This document shows positions 1 to 6,385 of a stretch of 64,000 nt of DNA, piece after piece. The stretch is from Ornithinimicrobium avium (lineage in GTDB: Bacteria; Actinomycetota; Actinomycetes; Actinomycetales; Dermatophilaceae). Within the stretch, counting starts at the first letter, position 1. Each line of letters opens with the position of its first letter. Position numbers and translations under genes: made by a program. The notes below the pieces were generated by a model that did no database searches, had not been told where the DNA came from, and worked only from the letters and a program-made list of their open reading frames with translations. Location: assembly GCF_003351765.1 (NCBI RefSeq), contig NZ_CP031229.1, positions 3,596,001-3,660,000 of the forward strand. Direction: 5' to 3'.

Positions 1-1028
1 GCGCGGAAGGCGTCGGCGGCGTCGGCGGTGCCGTTCTCGGTGACCCAGATCGGGCCCGGGTGACGGGTATGCAGTCCGCGCGCCACCTCGACGAGACCCT
101 GCGGGTAGACCTCCCAGCCGAGGTCGTTGACCGGGGCGCCGGGGAAGGTGCCGTCGGCCAGGCCGCGGACGGCGCTGCGCGAGTAGTAGTTGAGGCCCAG
201 GTAGTCGTAGTGGCGACCGGGCACGACGTCCGCGGGCTGCCGGCCGAGCAGCCGGGGGAAGCGTCCGCCCAGCATCGCGTCGGCGAGGAGGTCCTGGAAG
301 AGCGCCCGGTCGAGGACGCTCGCGGCGCGGTGCAGCGGGTTGCGCCGGTCCAGCGGTGCGAAGACGCGTGCGTGGTGGGCGAAGCCGACCCTGGCGTCCG
401 CCTGGAGCTGGTGGATCAGGTGGTAGGCCCGGCAGTGGGCGGTCGCCATGTGCCGCAGGGTGGAGCGCACCGCCGCCCAGGACCGCCGCGCCGGCGGCGC
501 CTCGTCGTAGAGGTGCGCCTGCACGGCATACACGTTGGGCTCGTTGATCGTCACCCAGTCGGTGACCACGTCGGCCAGCGCCTCCACCACCACCTGCGCG
601 AAGCGCAGGAAGAGGTCGGGCGAGTGCGCAGAGGTCCACCCGCCGAGCCCGGAGAACCAGGACGGGTGGGAGAAGTGGTGCAGGGTGACCAGCGGGAGGA
701 TCCCGGCCGCGCGCACCGCGGCGAGCTCCTCGCGGTAGCGCTCCAGCGCCGCCCGGTCGACCTCCCCGGGGCGGGGCTCGATCCGGGACCACTCCACCGA
801 CATCCGGTAGGTCTGCAGCCCGAGGTCGGCCATCAGCGCGGTGTCCTCGCGCCACCTGTTCCAGTGGTCGGTCGCGCGCAGCGGCGTCGACCCGTCGGCG
901 ACCGCGCCGGGCAGCTGCGCCCAGTCGTACCAGTTGTTGTTGCGGTCCCCGCCCTCGATCTGCAGGGAGGCGGTCGCCACGCCCAGAAGAAGGTCGGAGG
1001 TGCGCACCAGCAGGTCGTCGTCGGCCAT
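1..1028 (-). CDS. Glycoside hydrolase family 1 (beta-glucosidase-like), 3' end outside window
   Basis: Hydrolyses beta-linked glucosides or related beta-glycosides by the retaining mechanism, probably in the cytoplasm since no signal peptide is visible. The reading frame begins MADDDLLVRTSDLLLG and carries the two GH1 hallmarks: TINEPNV, with the acid/base Glu at about residue 163, and VTENG, with the nucleophile Glu at about residue 331. Family members are usually 400-480 residues; 342 codons are seen before the window edge, so only the C-terminal part is missing. ATG at 1026-1028 is the first in-frame start after a gap that is divergent from nuoC. Substrate specificity cannot be read from the sequence. 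Confidence 0.93.
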   Translation of the reverse strand, partial: MADDDLLVRTSDLLLGVATASLQIEGGDRNNNWYDWAQLPGAVADGSTPLRATDHWNRWREDTALMADLGLQTYRMSVEWSRIEPRPGEVDRAALERYREELAAVRAAGILPLVTLHHFSHPSWFSGLGGWTSAHSPDLFLRFAQVVVEALADVVTDWVTINEPNVYAVQAHLYDEAPPARRSWAAVRSTLRHMATAHCRAYHLIHQLQADARVGFAHHARVFAPLDRRNPLHRAASVLDRALFQDLLADAMLGGRFPRLLGRQPADVVPGRHYDYLGLNYYSRSAVRGLADGTFPGAPVNDLGWEVYPQGLVEVARGLHTRHPGPIWVTENGTADAADAFR

Positions 1029-1100
1029 GGCGCACAGTGTGCCGCATGGTGCGACCCGGCCGACGGCGGTCGACCGTGCGCGGACCGTAGGGTGGCGGTC

Positions 1101-1661
1101 ATGAGCGAGCCGAACGTCGAGGAGCGTCGCGCCGAGCCGGGGGAGTGGGTGGACGCGGCGCGCACGGCGAGGGAGGAGGGCTACGGGTTCTTCGACTGGC
1201 TCTCGGCGGTGGACGAGACGGACGCGCCGGACGACGCCGAGCCGGGGCCCGGTCTGGAGGTGGTGTGCCATCTGATGGACGTGCGCCACGTCGGGGGCCG
1301 CCCGCTGCGGCGGCTGCTTCTGCGCACCCGCGTGCCCGAGGGGACCGCCCTCGGCTCGCTGACGGGACTGTTCGCCGGCGCCGGGTGGCACGAGCGGGAG
1401 GTGCACGAGATGTTCGGGCTCGCGGTCGACGGCTTCGAGGACGGGACGGGTATGGGGTTGCGCCCCCTCCTGCTGCCCGACGGCTTCGAGGGGACGCCGC
1501 TGCGCAAGTCCTTCCAGCTCGCGGCGAGAGCATCCAAGCCGTGGCCCGGCGCGAAGGAGCCGGGCGAGGGGAGCGGGGCCACCGCGAGGCGGGCGCCGTC
1601 GCGGCGCCGGCTGCTGCCGCCGGCCGTGCCGGACCCCTCGTGGGGCCCGCGCGGCGACTGA
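1101..1661 (+). CDS. nuoC: NADH-quinone oxidoreductase subunit C (complex I 30 kDa subunit)
   Basis: A peripheral-arm subunit of respiratory complex I that packs against NuoD and NuoB near the quinone site. The 186-residue protein has the family signature in the form HEREVHEMFGL, followed by LRPLLLPDGFEGTPLRK and KPWPGAKEP; the last resembles NuoC of actinobacterial nuo2-type clusters. It lies alone, 2.4 kb before nuoH, between a divergent glycosidase gene and a VOC gene. No nuoA, nuoB or nuoD accompanies it. The C-terminal tail after about residue 155 is low-complexity and basic. The ATG at 1101 follows a 72-bp divergent gap. The family call is firm; whether it assembles with the products of the nuoH-N run is inferred. 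Confidence 0.85.
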   Translation: MSEPNVEERRAEPGEWVDAARTAREEGYGFFDWLSAVDETDAPDDAEPGPGLEVVCHLMDVRHVGGRPLRRLLLRTRVPEGTALGSLTGLFAGAGWHEREVHEMFGLAVDGFEDGTGMGLRPLLLPDGFEGTPLRKSFQLAARASKPWPGAKEPGEGSGATARRAPSRRRLLPPAVPDPSWGPRGD

Positions 1662-1731
1662 CGCCGGTGCCGGGCGTTCTCGGGATGCACTACCGGGCGC
1701 TCGCGGCCTGACCGGGCATACCCTGAGAAGC

Positions 1732-2139
1732 ATGCGGCGCCCACGGATCGAGGCGACGTCGGTGTCGATCAGCACCGACCGGCCGCGCGAGCTCGCCCGC
1801 TTCTACGCCGACCTGCTCGGGGTGGCGGTGCACGCCGAGGAGGGTCCGCGACCGGGAGAGCCCCCGGGCGCCGGCTGGGCGCAGCTGCGGCGCTCGGAGG
1901 GGCACCTGCGGATGACGGTCAACCTGGAGTACGACCCGCACTACGAGAAGCCGACCTGGCCGAGCGAGCCGGCGGCCCAGCAACCGCAGGCCCACCTGGA
2001 CCTGTGGGTGGACGACCTGGACGCGGCGGAGGCCTGGGCTGTCGAGCTCGGCGCCCGGCGGCACGGGGTGCAGCCGCAGGAGACCGTGCGGGTCATGCTC
2101 GACCCGCACGGCCACCCGTTCTGCCTCTTCACGTCCTGA
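1732..2139 (+). CDS. VOC (glyoxalase/bleomycin-resistance fold) family protein
   Basis: A 135-residue single VOC module of the vicinal-oxygen-chelate superfamily, a fold used for metal-dependent isomerases, dioxygenases and drug-binding proteins. The opening beta-alpha-beta unit includes SISTDRPRELARFYADLLG. A second half contains HLDLWVDDLDAAEAW and ends with MLDPHGHPFCLF, the usual strand carrying substrate contacts. Chelating His and Glu residues are not clearly all present, so a metal-dependent role is uncertain. Its reading frame ends just before a pair of palindromes and it converges on the DUF4097 gene. The substrate is unknown. Confidence 0.85.
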   Translation: MRRPRIEATSVSISTDRPRELARFYADLLGVAVHAEEGPRPGEPPGAGWAQLRRSEGHLRMTVNLEYDPHYEKPTWPSEPAAQQPQAHLDLWVDDLDAAEAWAVELGARRHGVQPQETVRVMLDPHGHPFCLFTS

Positions 2140-2152
2140 GAGCCGCTCGCGC

Positions 2153-2223
2153 GACGCACTCACGTGAGTGGCTCGTGCACGCCGGACGACGCGTTCGTCC
2201 GCCTGACGCACTCAGGTGAGTGG
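2153..2223. repeat. Two copies of a 19-bp palindromic element
   Basis: Copies at 2153-2171 and 2205-2223 differ by a single base. The first contains the perfect 14-bp palindrome CACTCACGTGAGTG; the second has one central change. They sit 52 bp apart between the convergent VOC and DUF4097 genes. They could be paired protein-binding sites about five helical turns apart, or weak bidirectional terminators. No T-run follows either. Confidence 0.6.
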
Positions 2224-2242
2224 CCTGCGCACGCAGGTCCGC

Positions 2243-3097
2243 TCAGGGGTGGCGGACGGTGACGTCGCCCAGCCCGGTGCGGGCGTGCACCCGCAGGTGC
2301 GGCTGGCCCTCGGCCGGGGCGCCGACCGGCTCGATGTCCTGGCGGACGCTGCCGAGCCCGGCGTTGAGGTCGAGCCACACCGGCTCGCCGCGGGGGACCG
2401 TGACGGTGACGTCGCCGACGCCGGTCTTGCACTGGCAGCTTCCGGACAGCAGCCCGACGAAGATGTCGCCCGCGCCGGTCGACCCGGTGACCTCGCCGCC
2501 GCTGCTCTCCCGGACCCGCACGTCGCCGGCGCCGGCGCGCACGTGCAGCGCTCCCTCGCTGGAGTCGACGGTCACGGTGCCGGTGCCCGTCGTCGCCGAC
2601 CCGCCGGTGCACGAGCCGACCCGCAGGGCGCCCGCCCCGGTGCTGGCCGTGAGGCGGAGGCAGCGGTCGACCCGCACGTCGCCGGCGCCGGAGCGCACCC
2701 GCGTTTCGCCGCTCGTGCCGACGACCGTGATGGTGCCGAACTTCGTCGAGGCCTCGACGGGCACGCCGCCGGGCACCTCGACCTCGACGTCCACCAAGTG
2801 CCCCGTGCCCGTGCCGATGGTGAGGGGTCCCAGTGAGAAACCGCGGCGCCGGCCGTCGGATCCCACGGCCTGCGAGGGCACGTCGACGAGCAGGACGCCG
2901 TCGTCGACGCGGACGGTGATCCCGGTCGGGTGGACGTCGTCGCGGTGCAGCAGTCGGACCGTGGCCAGGCCGTCGTCCGGCCCGCCGGGGGCTCCGGCCG
3001 CGCGGTGGGTGAGGGCGACGTCCCCGTGATGGTTGCGCACCACGACCGAGGTGCAGCCGGTGAAGTCGTGGGAGGTGGGGATGATCTGGGTGCTCAT
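2243..3097 (-). CDS. DUF4097-type beta-strand-repeat protein
   Basis: A 284-residue protein made almost entirely of short beta-strand repeats in which GxGDV(R/T)V recurs (GAGDVRV, GVGDVTV, GLGDVTV), typical of the DUF4097 adhesin-like beta-helix family. There is no signal peptide or membrane segment, so it is probably cytosolic despite the family nickname. GTG and other starts are possible, but the ATG at 3095-3097 is preceded by GGAGAC at good spacing. It lies 15 bp downstream of the HicB-like gene and is almost certainly co-transcribed with it. Its biochemical role is not known to me. Confidence 0.85.
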   Translation of the reverse strand: MSTQIIPTSHDFTGCTSVVVRNHHGDVALTHRAAGAPGGPDDGLATVRLLHRDDVHPTGITVRVDDGVLLVDVPSQAVGSDGRRRGFSLGPLTIGTGTGHLVDVEVEVPGGVPVEASTKFGTITVVGTSGETRVRSGAGDVRVDRCLRLTASTGAGALRVGSCTGGSATTGTGTVTVDSSEGALHVRAGAGDVRVRESSGGEVTGSTGAGDIFVGLLSGSCQCKTGVGDVTVTVPRGEPVWLDLNAGLGSVRQDIEPVGAPAEGQPHLRVHARTGLGDVTVRHP

Positions 3098-3112
3098 GGT
3101 GTCTCCTGGGGG

Positions 3113-3637
3113 TCAGGCCCAGCCGGTGACCCGGCGGGCCCCGGTGACGGCAGTGGTGGTCGTGGGGTCGGGGGCGGTGGCGTCGCCGGACGTGGCCGCG
3201 CGCACCGTGTGGACGAGCCAGGTGTTGAGCGACTGGCCGGCCTGGGCGGCCCGCTCCTCGGCGCGCACCTTCAGCTGCTCCGGGAGCCGCAGCGAGATGC
3301 GGGCGGTGTCTCCACCCTCGATCTCGACCTCCGGCGGGGCCGGCGGTGCGGGCGGGGTGGGCAGGACGGGCCCGGCGAGAGCCCCGGAGCCGTGCCCGGT
3401 GCGCGTGACCGTGACGACCGGCTCGCTGCCGCCCATCGTCACGGTGACGACGGCGTCGTCCAGCTCGGTGTTGACCAGTGCAGCGGTGTCGGACATGGCC
3501 CGCACGAGCGCGAGCCTCAGGCCGGGCTCCAGCGCGGCCGCCAGCCGTCCGGCGATGTCGCGGACGTGGTCGTCGGCGAGGGAGGTGGCGTGGTCGAGGT
3601 CCCGGGCCACGGAGTCGAGATAGGGATGCAGGTCCAT
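3113..3637 (-). CDS. HicB-like protein with C-terminal ribbon-helix-helix domain
   Basis: The protein is 174 residues. The N-terminal two thirds (HPYLDSVARDLDHA onward) are helical and unlike a HicB RNase-H-like core that I can verify. A proline-rich linker follows, then ARISLRLPEQLKVRAEERAA and SLNTWLVHTV, a clear ribbon-helix-helix (Arc/HicB C-terminal) DNA-binding unit. It is the first gene of an operon with DUF4097. No HicA toxin is encoded beside it, so toxin-antitoxin function is doubtful; autoregulation at the adjacent palindrome is more likely. In-frame ATGs up to 36 bp upstream would overlap the putative promoter, so the start at 3637 is preferred but not certain. Confidence 0.75.
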   Translation of the reverse strand: MDLHPYLDSVARDLDHATSLADDHVRDIAGRLAAALEPGLRLALVRAMSDTAALVNTELDDAVVTVTMGGSEPVVTVTRTGHGSGALAGPVLPTPPAPPAPPEVEIEGGDTARISLRLPEQLKVRAEERAAQAGQSLNTWLVHTVRAATSGDATAPDPTTTTAVTGARRVTGWA

Positions 3638-3658
3638 GACAGCAGTATGACGCTCTAT

Positions 3659-3713
3659 TGACATCATCCGCAAGTCACAGTCCTTGACTGAGACATCAAG
3701 GTGATGTCAGTAT
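3659..3713. promoter_or_regulatory. Divergent promoter/operator of the HicB-like operon and the 57-aa ORF
   Basis: A perfect inverted repeat GACATCA-AGG-TGATGTC at 3692-3708 lies between a plus-strand -35-like TTGACT (3684-3689) and a -10-like CAGTAT (3708-3713). An extra GACATCA half-site is at 3660-3666. Such spacing fits a ribbon-helix-helix repressor site controlling both divergent units. The binding protein is inferred to be the neighbouring RHH protein. Confidence 0.6.
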
Positions 3714-3752
3714 GGCGTCACTCACGTCCACCACTCCAGCTGAGGACCCACC

Positions 3753-3926
3753 ATGCACCACCTCATGAACGAGCTCGTCAGCCGCAGCATCCTGCGGGAG
3801 CGTGACCGCGGAGCCACCCCCGCCACGCCCGAACGACGGCGCGGCCGGGTCCGGCCCGGCCGCCCCCAGGGCTTGCGCCCGCTCCGGCGTCGTTCCCGCG
3901 GCACGCCGGTCGCGGCCCGCGCCTGA
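3753..3926 (+). CDS. Small Arg-rich hypothetical protein (57 aa)
   Basis: An unrecognised 57-codon frame starting MHHLMNELVSRSILRERDRG and continuing as a very basic, Arg/Pro-rich, probably disordered tail. It has a GAGGA ribosome-binding site a few bases before the ATG, an upstream promoter/operator shared with the HicB-like gene, and a strong hairpin starting 2 bp after its TGA. That makes it a complete-looking transcription unit in spite of its size. There is no membrane segment or signal peptide. It could be a nucleic-acid-binding peptide or a toxin-like partner of the divergent RHH gene. Function unknown; that it is translated is inferred from layout. Confidence 0.5.
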   Translation: MHHLMNELVSRSILRERDRGATPATPERRRGRVRPGRPQGLRPLRRRSRGTPVAARA

Positions 3927-3927
3927 C

Positions 3928-4007
3928 CCGACCACGCACCGCTGCCCCGTCCCGGGCCGGGAGGCCGATCTCCCGGTCCCGGCGCGGGGGCAGCGGTGCG
4001 TGGTCGG
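3928..4007. terminator. Long perfect-stem hairpin before nuoH
   Basis: Arms 3928-3948 and 3987-4007 are perfect 21-nt reverse complements, and a second short stem (CGGGAG/CTCCCG) sits inside the loop. It directly follows the 57-aa ORF and directly precedes nuoH. No long T-run follows, as is usual in high-GC actinobacteria. It could also act in the 5' leader of nuoH. Confidence 0.7.
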
Positions 4008-4027
4008 ACTTGGTTAGTGTGGCGACG

Positions 4028-5002
4028 ATGGTTCCCGAGCTTCCCCTCGTCATCGAGGTCGCGCTGAAGGCCGTGGTGGTGCTGGCGGCCTTCCTCGTGC
4101 TGCCCCTCGGCCTGGGCCAGCTCGAGCACAAGTTCATGGGGCACATGCAGGGACGGCTCGGCCCGATGGAGGCCGGGCCGCACGGGATCCTCCAGCTGGT
4201 CGCGGACGGCATCAAGTTCGCCCAGAAGGAGGACGTCACGCCCGCGGCGGCGGACCGTCCCGTCTTCCGGCTGGCGCCGGCCGTGGCGCTGCTGCCCTAC
4301 CTGGTGGCGCTCGCCGCCGTCCCGTTCAGCGCCACCTGGGTCGCCGCCGACGTGCCCGCCTCGCTGCTCTTCGTCCTGGCCGTGACCAGCGTCGGCGTCA
4401 TCGGCACCCTCATGGCCGGTTGGGGCAGCGGCAACAAGTACTCCCTCCTCGGCGGCATGCGCGTCGGTGCGCAGCTGGTCTCCTACGAGCTGCCCATGGT
4501 GCTCGCCGCCGCGTCGGTGGCGATGGCCGCCGGCACGCTCTCGCTCACCGGCGTCGTCGAGGCCTGGTCCTGGTGGTGGTTCTTCTGGCAGCTGCCGGGG
4601 GCGCTCGTCTTCCTGACCGCCAGCGTCGCCGAGCTGGCGCGCACCCCGTTCGACGCGCCGGTCGCCGACGCCGAGCTCGTCTTCGGCCCGCTGACCGAGT
4701 ACACCGGTCTGCGCTTCGCCTTCTTCCTCCTCGCCGAGTACGCCGGCATGGTCGTCATGGCCCTGCTGTTCACGGTGCTCTTCCTCGGCGGCTGGCGCGG
4801 CCCCTGGGGCGACGTCGGCGCCGTCGGGGCGCTGTGGACGCTGCTCAAGGCGACGGCGGTGGGCGCCCTGTTCCTCTGGTTCCGCGTCGCGTGGCCGCGC
4901 GTGCGCGAGGACCAGCTCCAGCGCATCGCCTGGCTCGTGCTGCTCCCCGTGGCCCTGCTCCAGCTGGCGCTGACCGGTGTCGGGATCGTGGTGGTGTCAT
5001 GA
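4028..5002 (+). CDS. nuoH: NADH-quinone oxidoreductase subunit H
   Basis: A membrane-arm subunit of complex I that forms the quinone-access chamber and links to the peripheral arm. The 324-residue protein has about eight hydrophobic segments and the family motifs EHKFMGHMQGRLGPMEAG, GGMRVGAQLVSYELPM and ARTPFDAPVADAELVFGPLTEY, the acidic loops that face the quinone cavity. The ATG at 4028 is preferred; an in-frame TTG at 4010 would overlap the hairpin arm. Its end overlaps nuoI by ATGA. It opens a gapless run of seven nuo genes. The sequence style resembles nuo2-type clusters of Streptomyces rather than the 14-gene operon, which is my impression from motifs. Confidence 0.95.
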   Translation: MVPELPLVIEVALKAVVVLAAFLVLPLGLGQLEHKFMGHMQGRLGPMEAGPHGILQLVADGIKFAQKEDVTPAAADRPVFRLAPAVALLPYLVALAAVPFSATWVAADVPASLLFVLAVTSVGVIGTLMAGWGSGNKYSLLGGMRVGAQLVSYELPMVLAAASVAMAAGTLSLTGVVEAWSWWWFFWQLPGALVFLTASVAELARTPFDAPVADAELVFGPLTEYTGLRFAFFLLAEYAGMVVMALLFTVLFLGGWRGPWGDVGAVGALWTLLKATAVGALFLWFRVAWPRVREDQLQRIAWLVLLPVALLQLALTGVGIVVVS

Positions 5003-5547
5003 AGAACCTGATCAAAGGGATGGCCACGACGGCCAAGGTGCTCGCCCGCGGGGCGCACACGCAGCAGTACCCGCACGTCGAACCGGACCTGCCCGAGCGG
5101 TCCCGCGGCGTGGTCGCGCTCCTGGAGGAGAACTGCACCTCCTGCATGCTCTGCGCGCGGGAGTGTCCGTCGTGGTGCATCTACATCGACTCGCACAAAG
5201 AAGTGGTCGAGGAGGTGCCGCCCGGTAGTGGTGGCCGGGCCCGGCAGCGCAACGAGCTGGACCGCTTCGAGATCGACTACTCGCTGTGCATGTACTGCGG
5301 CATCTGCGTGGAGGTCTGCCCCTTCGACGCGCTTTTCTGGGCGCCGGACTTCGCCTACGCCGAGGGCGACATCCGCAACCTGCTGCACGACAAGGAGCGG
5401 CTGGGCACCTGGATGGAGCACGTGCCCGAGTCGACGTGGCCGAAGAACTACCACGGGTACGACGCCGGTCCGGCGACGGCGTCCCCCGGCGGGCCCCCGG
5501 TGGCTCCGGCGGACGAGGCGACGACCACCGAGGCGAGCCAGGAGTGA
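4999..5547 (+). CDS. nuoI: NADH-quinone oxidoreductase subunit I (two [4Fe-4S] ferredoxin)
   Basis: Carries the N6a/N6b iron-sulfur clusters that pass electrons toward NuoB. Two Cys motifs are intact: CTSCMLCARECP at about residues 48-59 and CMYCGICVEVCPFDALFW about 40 residues later. The 182-residue length is normal, with a Pro/Ala/Glu-rich C-terminal tail after about residue 155. The start ATG overlaps the nuoH stop and its own stop overlaps the GTG of nuoJ. It is the only peripheral-arm electron carrier in this run. With nuoE, F and G absent here, the electron donor may be something other than NADH, but those genes could lie elsewhere. Confidence 0.96.
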   Translation: MKNLIKGMATTAKVLARGAHTQQYPHVEPDLPERSRGVVALLEENCTSCMLCARECPSWCIYIDSHKEVVEEVPPGSGGRARQRNELDRFEIDYSLCMYCGICVEVCPFDALFWAPDFAYAEGDIRNLLHDKERLGTWMEHVPESTWPKNYHGYDAGPATASPGGPPVAPADEATTTEASQE

Positions 5548-6053
5548 GCGGTCTCGACGTGCTCTTCGTGGCCGTCGGCCTGCTCACCGCAGGCTCCGGC
5601 CTGCTCGCGGTCACCTCCCACCAGGTGCTGCACGCCGGCCTGTGGCTGGTGGTGGCGCTCGGCGGCGTCGCCGGCTGCTACCTGGTGCTCGGCGCCGAGC
5701 TGGTCGGCCTGGTCCAGCTGCTGGTCTACGTCGGGGCGATCGTCGTCCTGATCCTCTTCGCGCTCATGCTCACCCGCAGCGGCGGCGTGCCGGTGGTGAC
5801 CGGGCCGGCGCAGCGGGGGGCAGCAGCGCTCGTCGGGGCCGGCACGACGGTGCTGCTCGGCGGCACCCTGGTCGCGGGGTCCGGCTGGTCGGCGGTCGAG
5901 CTGGCCGGTCCGACGAACACGCAGGTGGCCCAGGGGGTCCTCGGCACCTACGTCTGGCCCTTCGAGCTGCTCTCCGGGCTGCTGCTCCTCGCGCTGGTCG
6001 CGGCGGTGGCGATCGCCCGCGGCCCGGCCGGCGGACGGGAGGGCGACGGATGA
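5544..6053 (+). CDS. nuoJ: NADH-quinone oxidoreductase subunit J
   Basis: A membrane subunit next to NuoK and NuoA that takes part in coupling quinone reduction to proton pumping. The 169-residue product begins VSGLDVLFVAVGLL and has five hydrophobic segments. The second and third contain LWLVVALGGVAGCYLVLGAE and QLLVYVGAIVVLILFALML, matching the conserved TM3 region. The GTG start overlaps the nuoI stop, and the stop overlaps the nuoK ATG, so translational coupling is likely. The C-terminus is short and hydrophilic. No unusual residues were noticed. Confidence 0.93.
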   Translation: MSGLDVLFVAVGLLTAGSGLLAVTSHQVLHAGLWLVVALGGVAGCYLVLGAELVGLVQLLVYVGAIVVLILFALMLTRSGGVPVVTGPAQRGAAALVGAGTTVLLGGTLVAGSGWSAVELAGPTNTQVAQGVLGTYVWPFELLSGLLLLALVAAVAIARGPAGGREGDG

Positions 6054-6385
6054 TCCGCCCTGCCCTTCCCTACCTGCTCGTCGCCGTCCTCGCCGGGCTG
6101 GGCGTCTACGGCATCCTCGCCCGCAGGCACGCCATCCTCATGCTCATCGGGGTGGAGCTGCTGCTCGCCGCCGCCGGGCTGCTCCTCGTCACCGTCGGCC
6201 AGACGACGCCCGCCGCGGACCAGGCCGCTGCGACCTCGGGGCAGGTCCTCACCCTCTTCGTCATCACGATCGCCGCGGCCGAGGTCGTCCTGGCCCTGGC
6301 GCTCGTCCTCGCCCTCTACCGGGCCCGCGGGCACGTCGACCTGCACGCCGACCTCGACCCGCGCGGCGAGGAGGCAGCCCGGTGA
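6050..6385 (+). CDS. nuoK: NADH-quinone oxidoreductase subunit K
   Basis: A small antiporter-like membrane subunit equivalent to MrpC. At 111 residues with three transmembrane helices it has the family's usual size. The helix-2 glutamate is present in LMLIGVELLLAAAGLLLV, and the helix-3 glutamate in TIAAAEVVLALAL; both are needed for proton transfer in characterised complexes. A short charged C-terminus (HVDLHADLDPRGEEAAR) follows. It overlaps nuoJ by ATGA and nuoL by GTGA. Confidence 0.95.
   Translation: MIRPALPYLLVAVLAGLGVYGILARRHAILMLIGVELLLAAAGLLLVTVGQTTPAADQAAATSGQVLTLFVITIAAAEVVLALALVLALYRARGHVDLHADLDPRGEEAAR

Noticed and set aside
60..1661. A 533-codon plus-strand frame starting inside the GH1 gene
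   Set aside because: The first two thirds are antisense to a clear GH1 gene with both catalytic motifs; only the part from 1101 is real (nuoC).
3113..3637. Functional HicAB toxin-antitoxin system
   Set aside because: No HicA-like dsRNA-binding gene lies next to it; the partner is DUF4097.
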